Origin: Rhodovulum sp. MB263
GTDB lineage: Bacteria; Pseudomonadota; Alphaproteobacteria; Rhodobacterales; Rhodobacteraceae
Reading direction: 5' to 3'
Length of the DNA: 64,000 nt
Assembly: GCF_002073975.1 (NCBI RefSeq)
Contig: NZ_CP020384.1
Location: 1,984,001 to 2,048,000 of the forward strand
Shown: piece by piece, positions 63,751 to 64,000 of the stretch
Layout: each line of letters starts with the position of its first letter
Numbering within the stretch: the stretch's first letter is position 1
The notes under the pieces: model-generated
Told to the model about the DNA's origin: nothing
Seen by the model: only the letters and a program-made list of their open reading frames with translations
The model's database searches: none
Translations under genes and position numbers: made by a program

Positions 63751-64000
63751 TTAACCGACCTTGATAAGACGAATCGCCTTGTCGCGCTCCATCAGCCAGA
63801 GCAGCACGCGCACCGCCTGCCCGCGCGGCCCGGCAAGTTCCGGATCCTCGGCCAGAAGCCTGCGCGCATCGCTTTGCGCGACCGCCATCAGCCCCGCCTG
63901 CCGTTCCAGATCGGCGATGCGAAAGCGCGGCAGGCCCGATTGCGCCGTGCCGATCAGATCGCCCGCGCCACGCATCGCCAGGTCTTCCTCGGCGATCCGG
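63751..64000 (-). CDS. recG: ATP-dependent DNA helicase RecG (C-terminal part)
   Basis: The C-terminal 83 residues of RecG, which remodels stalled replication forks and branched DNA. The visible part reads RIAEEDLAMRGAGDLIGTAQSGLPRFRIADLERQ at its start, the motif that identifies RecG (the RGxGxxxGxxQSG motif VI region), and ends MERDKAIRLIKVG. The start of the gene lies outside the window. Stop at 63751; the downstream SOS-type gene starts 74 bases later. Confidence 0.92.
   Translation of the reverse strand, partial: RIAEEDLAMRGAGDLIGTAQSGLPRFRIADLERQAGLMAVAQSDARRLLAEDPELAGPRGQAVRVLLWLMERDKAIRLIKVG

Overview
The window is a 64 kb piece of a high-GC alphaproteobacterial chromosome, most likely from the family Rhodobacteraceae (Rhodobacter/Rhodovulum relatives). 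This is inferred from protein character and gene sets: DMT-like C4-dicarboxylate TRAP genes, PstA with a long N-terminal region, Usg, the PAS_5 family, YrbL-like proteins and a GTTC-N7-GTTC LexA-type box. No database search was possible, so the genus is a guess.

Layout. 1-4.7 kb: a family-5 periplasmic binding protein at the edge of an ABC operon, a short intergenic RNA with a strong promoter and terminator, then a bdhA/patatin pair (polyhydroxybutyrate metabolism) and a LysE exporter. 4.7-7.8 kb: a DUF502 membrane protein and rpsB-tsf. 7.8-11.9 kb: two divergent paralogous membrane proteins, one with an intact GGDEF domain and one degenerate, followed by a LuxR-type regulator. 12.15-18.48 kb: a complete, compact prophage of the Microviridae (small icosahedral ssDNA phages) integrated in the chromosomal dif site. 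18.7-27.5 kb: a MauG/cytochrome c peroxidase-like gene, then the phoR-pstSCAB-phoU-phoB phosphate regulon with a clear Pho box. 27.7-33.8 kb: carbonic anhydrase-like protein, gmk, YicC, a PAS protein, a class II DAHP synthase and a GlxA-type regulator. 33.9-39.8 kb: a branched-chain amino-acid ABC transporter (liv). 39.8-44.6 kb: a Cys-rich secreted protein, a MobA-like nucleotidyltransferase, a lipoprotein, moaA and a YrbL-like protein. 44.6-48.7 kb: a probable ectoine degradation cluster. 49-49.9 kb: a decayed IS5-like transposase and tRNA-Leu(CAA). 50.2-58.3 kb: DedA protein, dsbB, usg, gyrA, trmFO, a small membrane protein, gluQ, hisI and a NifU/IscU-like scaffold. 58.4-61.6 kb: dctPQM TRAP transporter. 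62.5-64 kb: ferredoxin-NADP reductase, a 51-residue membrane peptide under a LexA-type box, and the 3' end of recG.

The most interesting region is the prophage. Two 28-bp XerC/XerD sites bound it; swapping their arms rebuilds a canonical dif on the host side and a dif-like phage site with an atypical XerD arm. Its genes overlap by ATGA junctions: a small membrane peptide, a hypothetical, pilot protein VP2, a 34-residue basic J-like peptide, capsid VP1, two hypotheticals, a T7-lysozyme-type amidase, a hypothetical, and the HUH initiator VP4. A 30-codon membrane peptide is nested in VP2 behind a good ribosome binding site; with the amidase it could make a two-part lysis module. The second most interesting item is the SOS-box-controlled 51-residue membrane protein beside recG, a candidate SidA-like cell division inhibitor. 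The third is the short RNA at 1977-2052.
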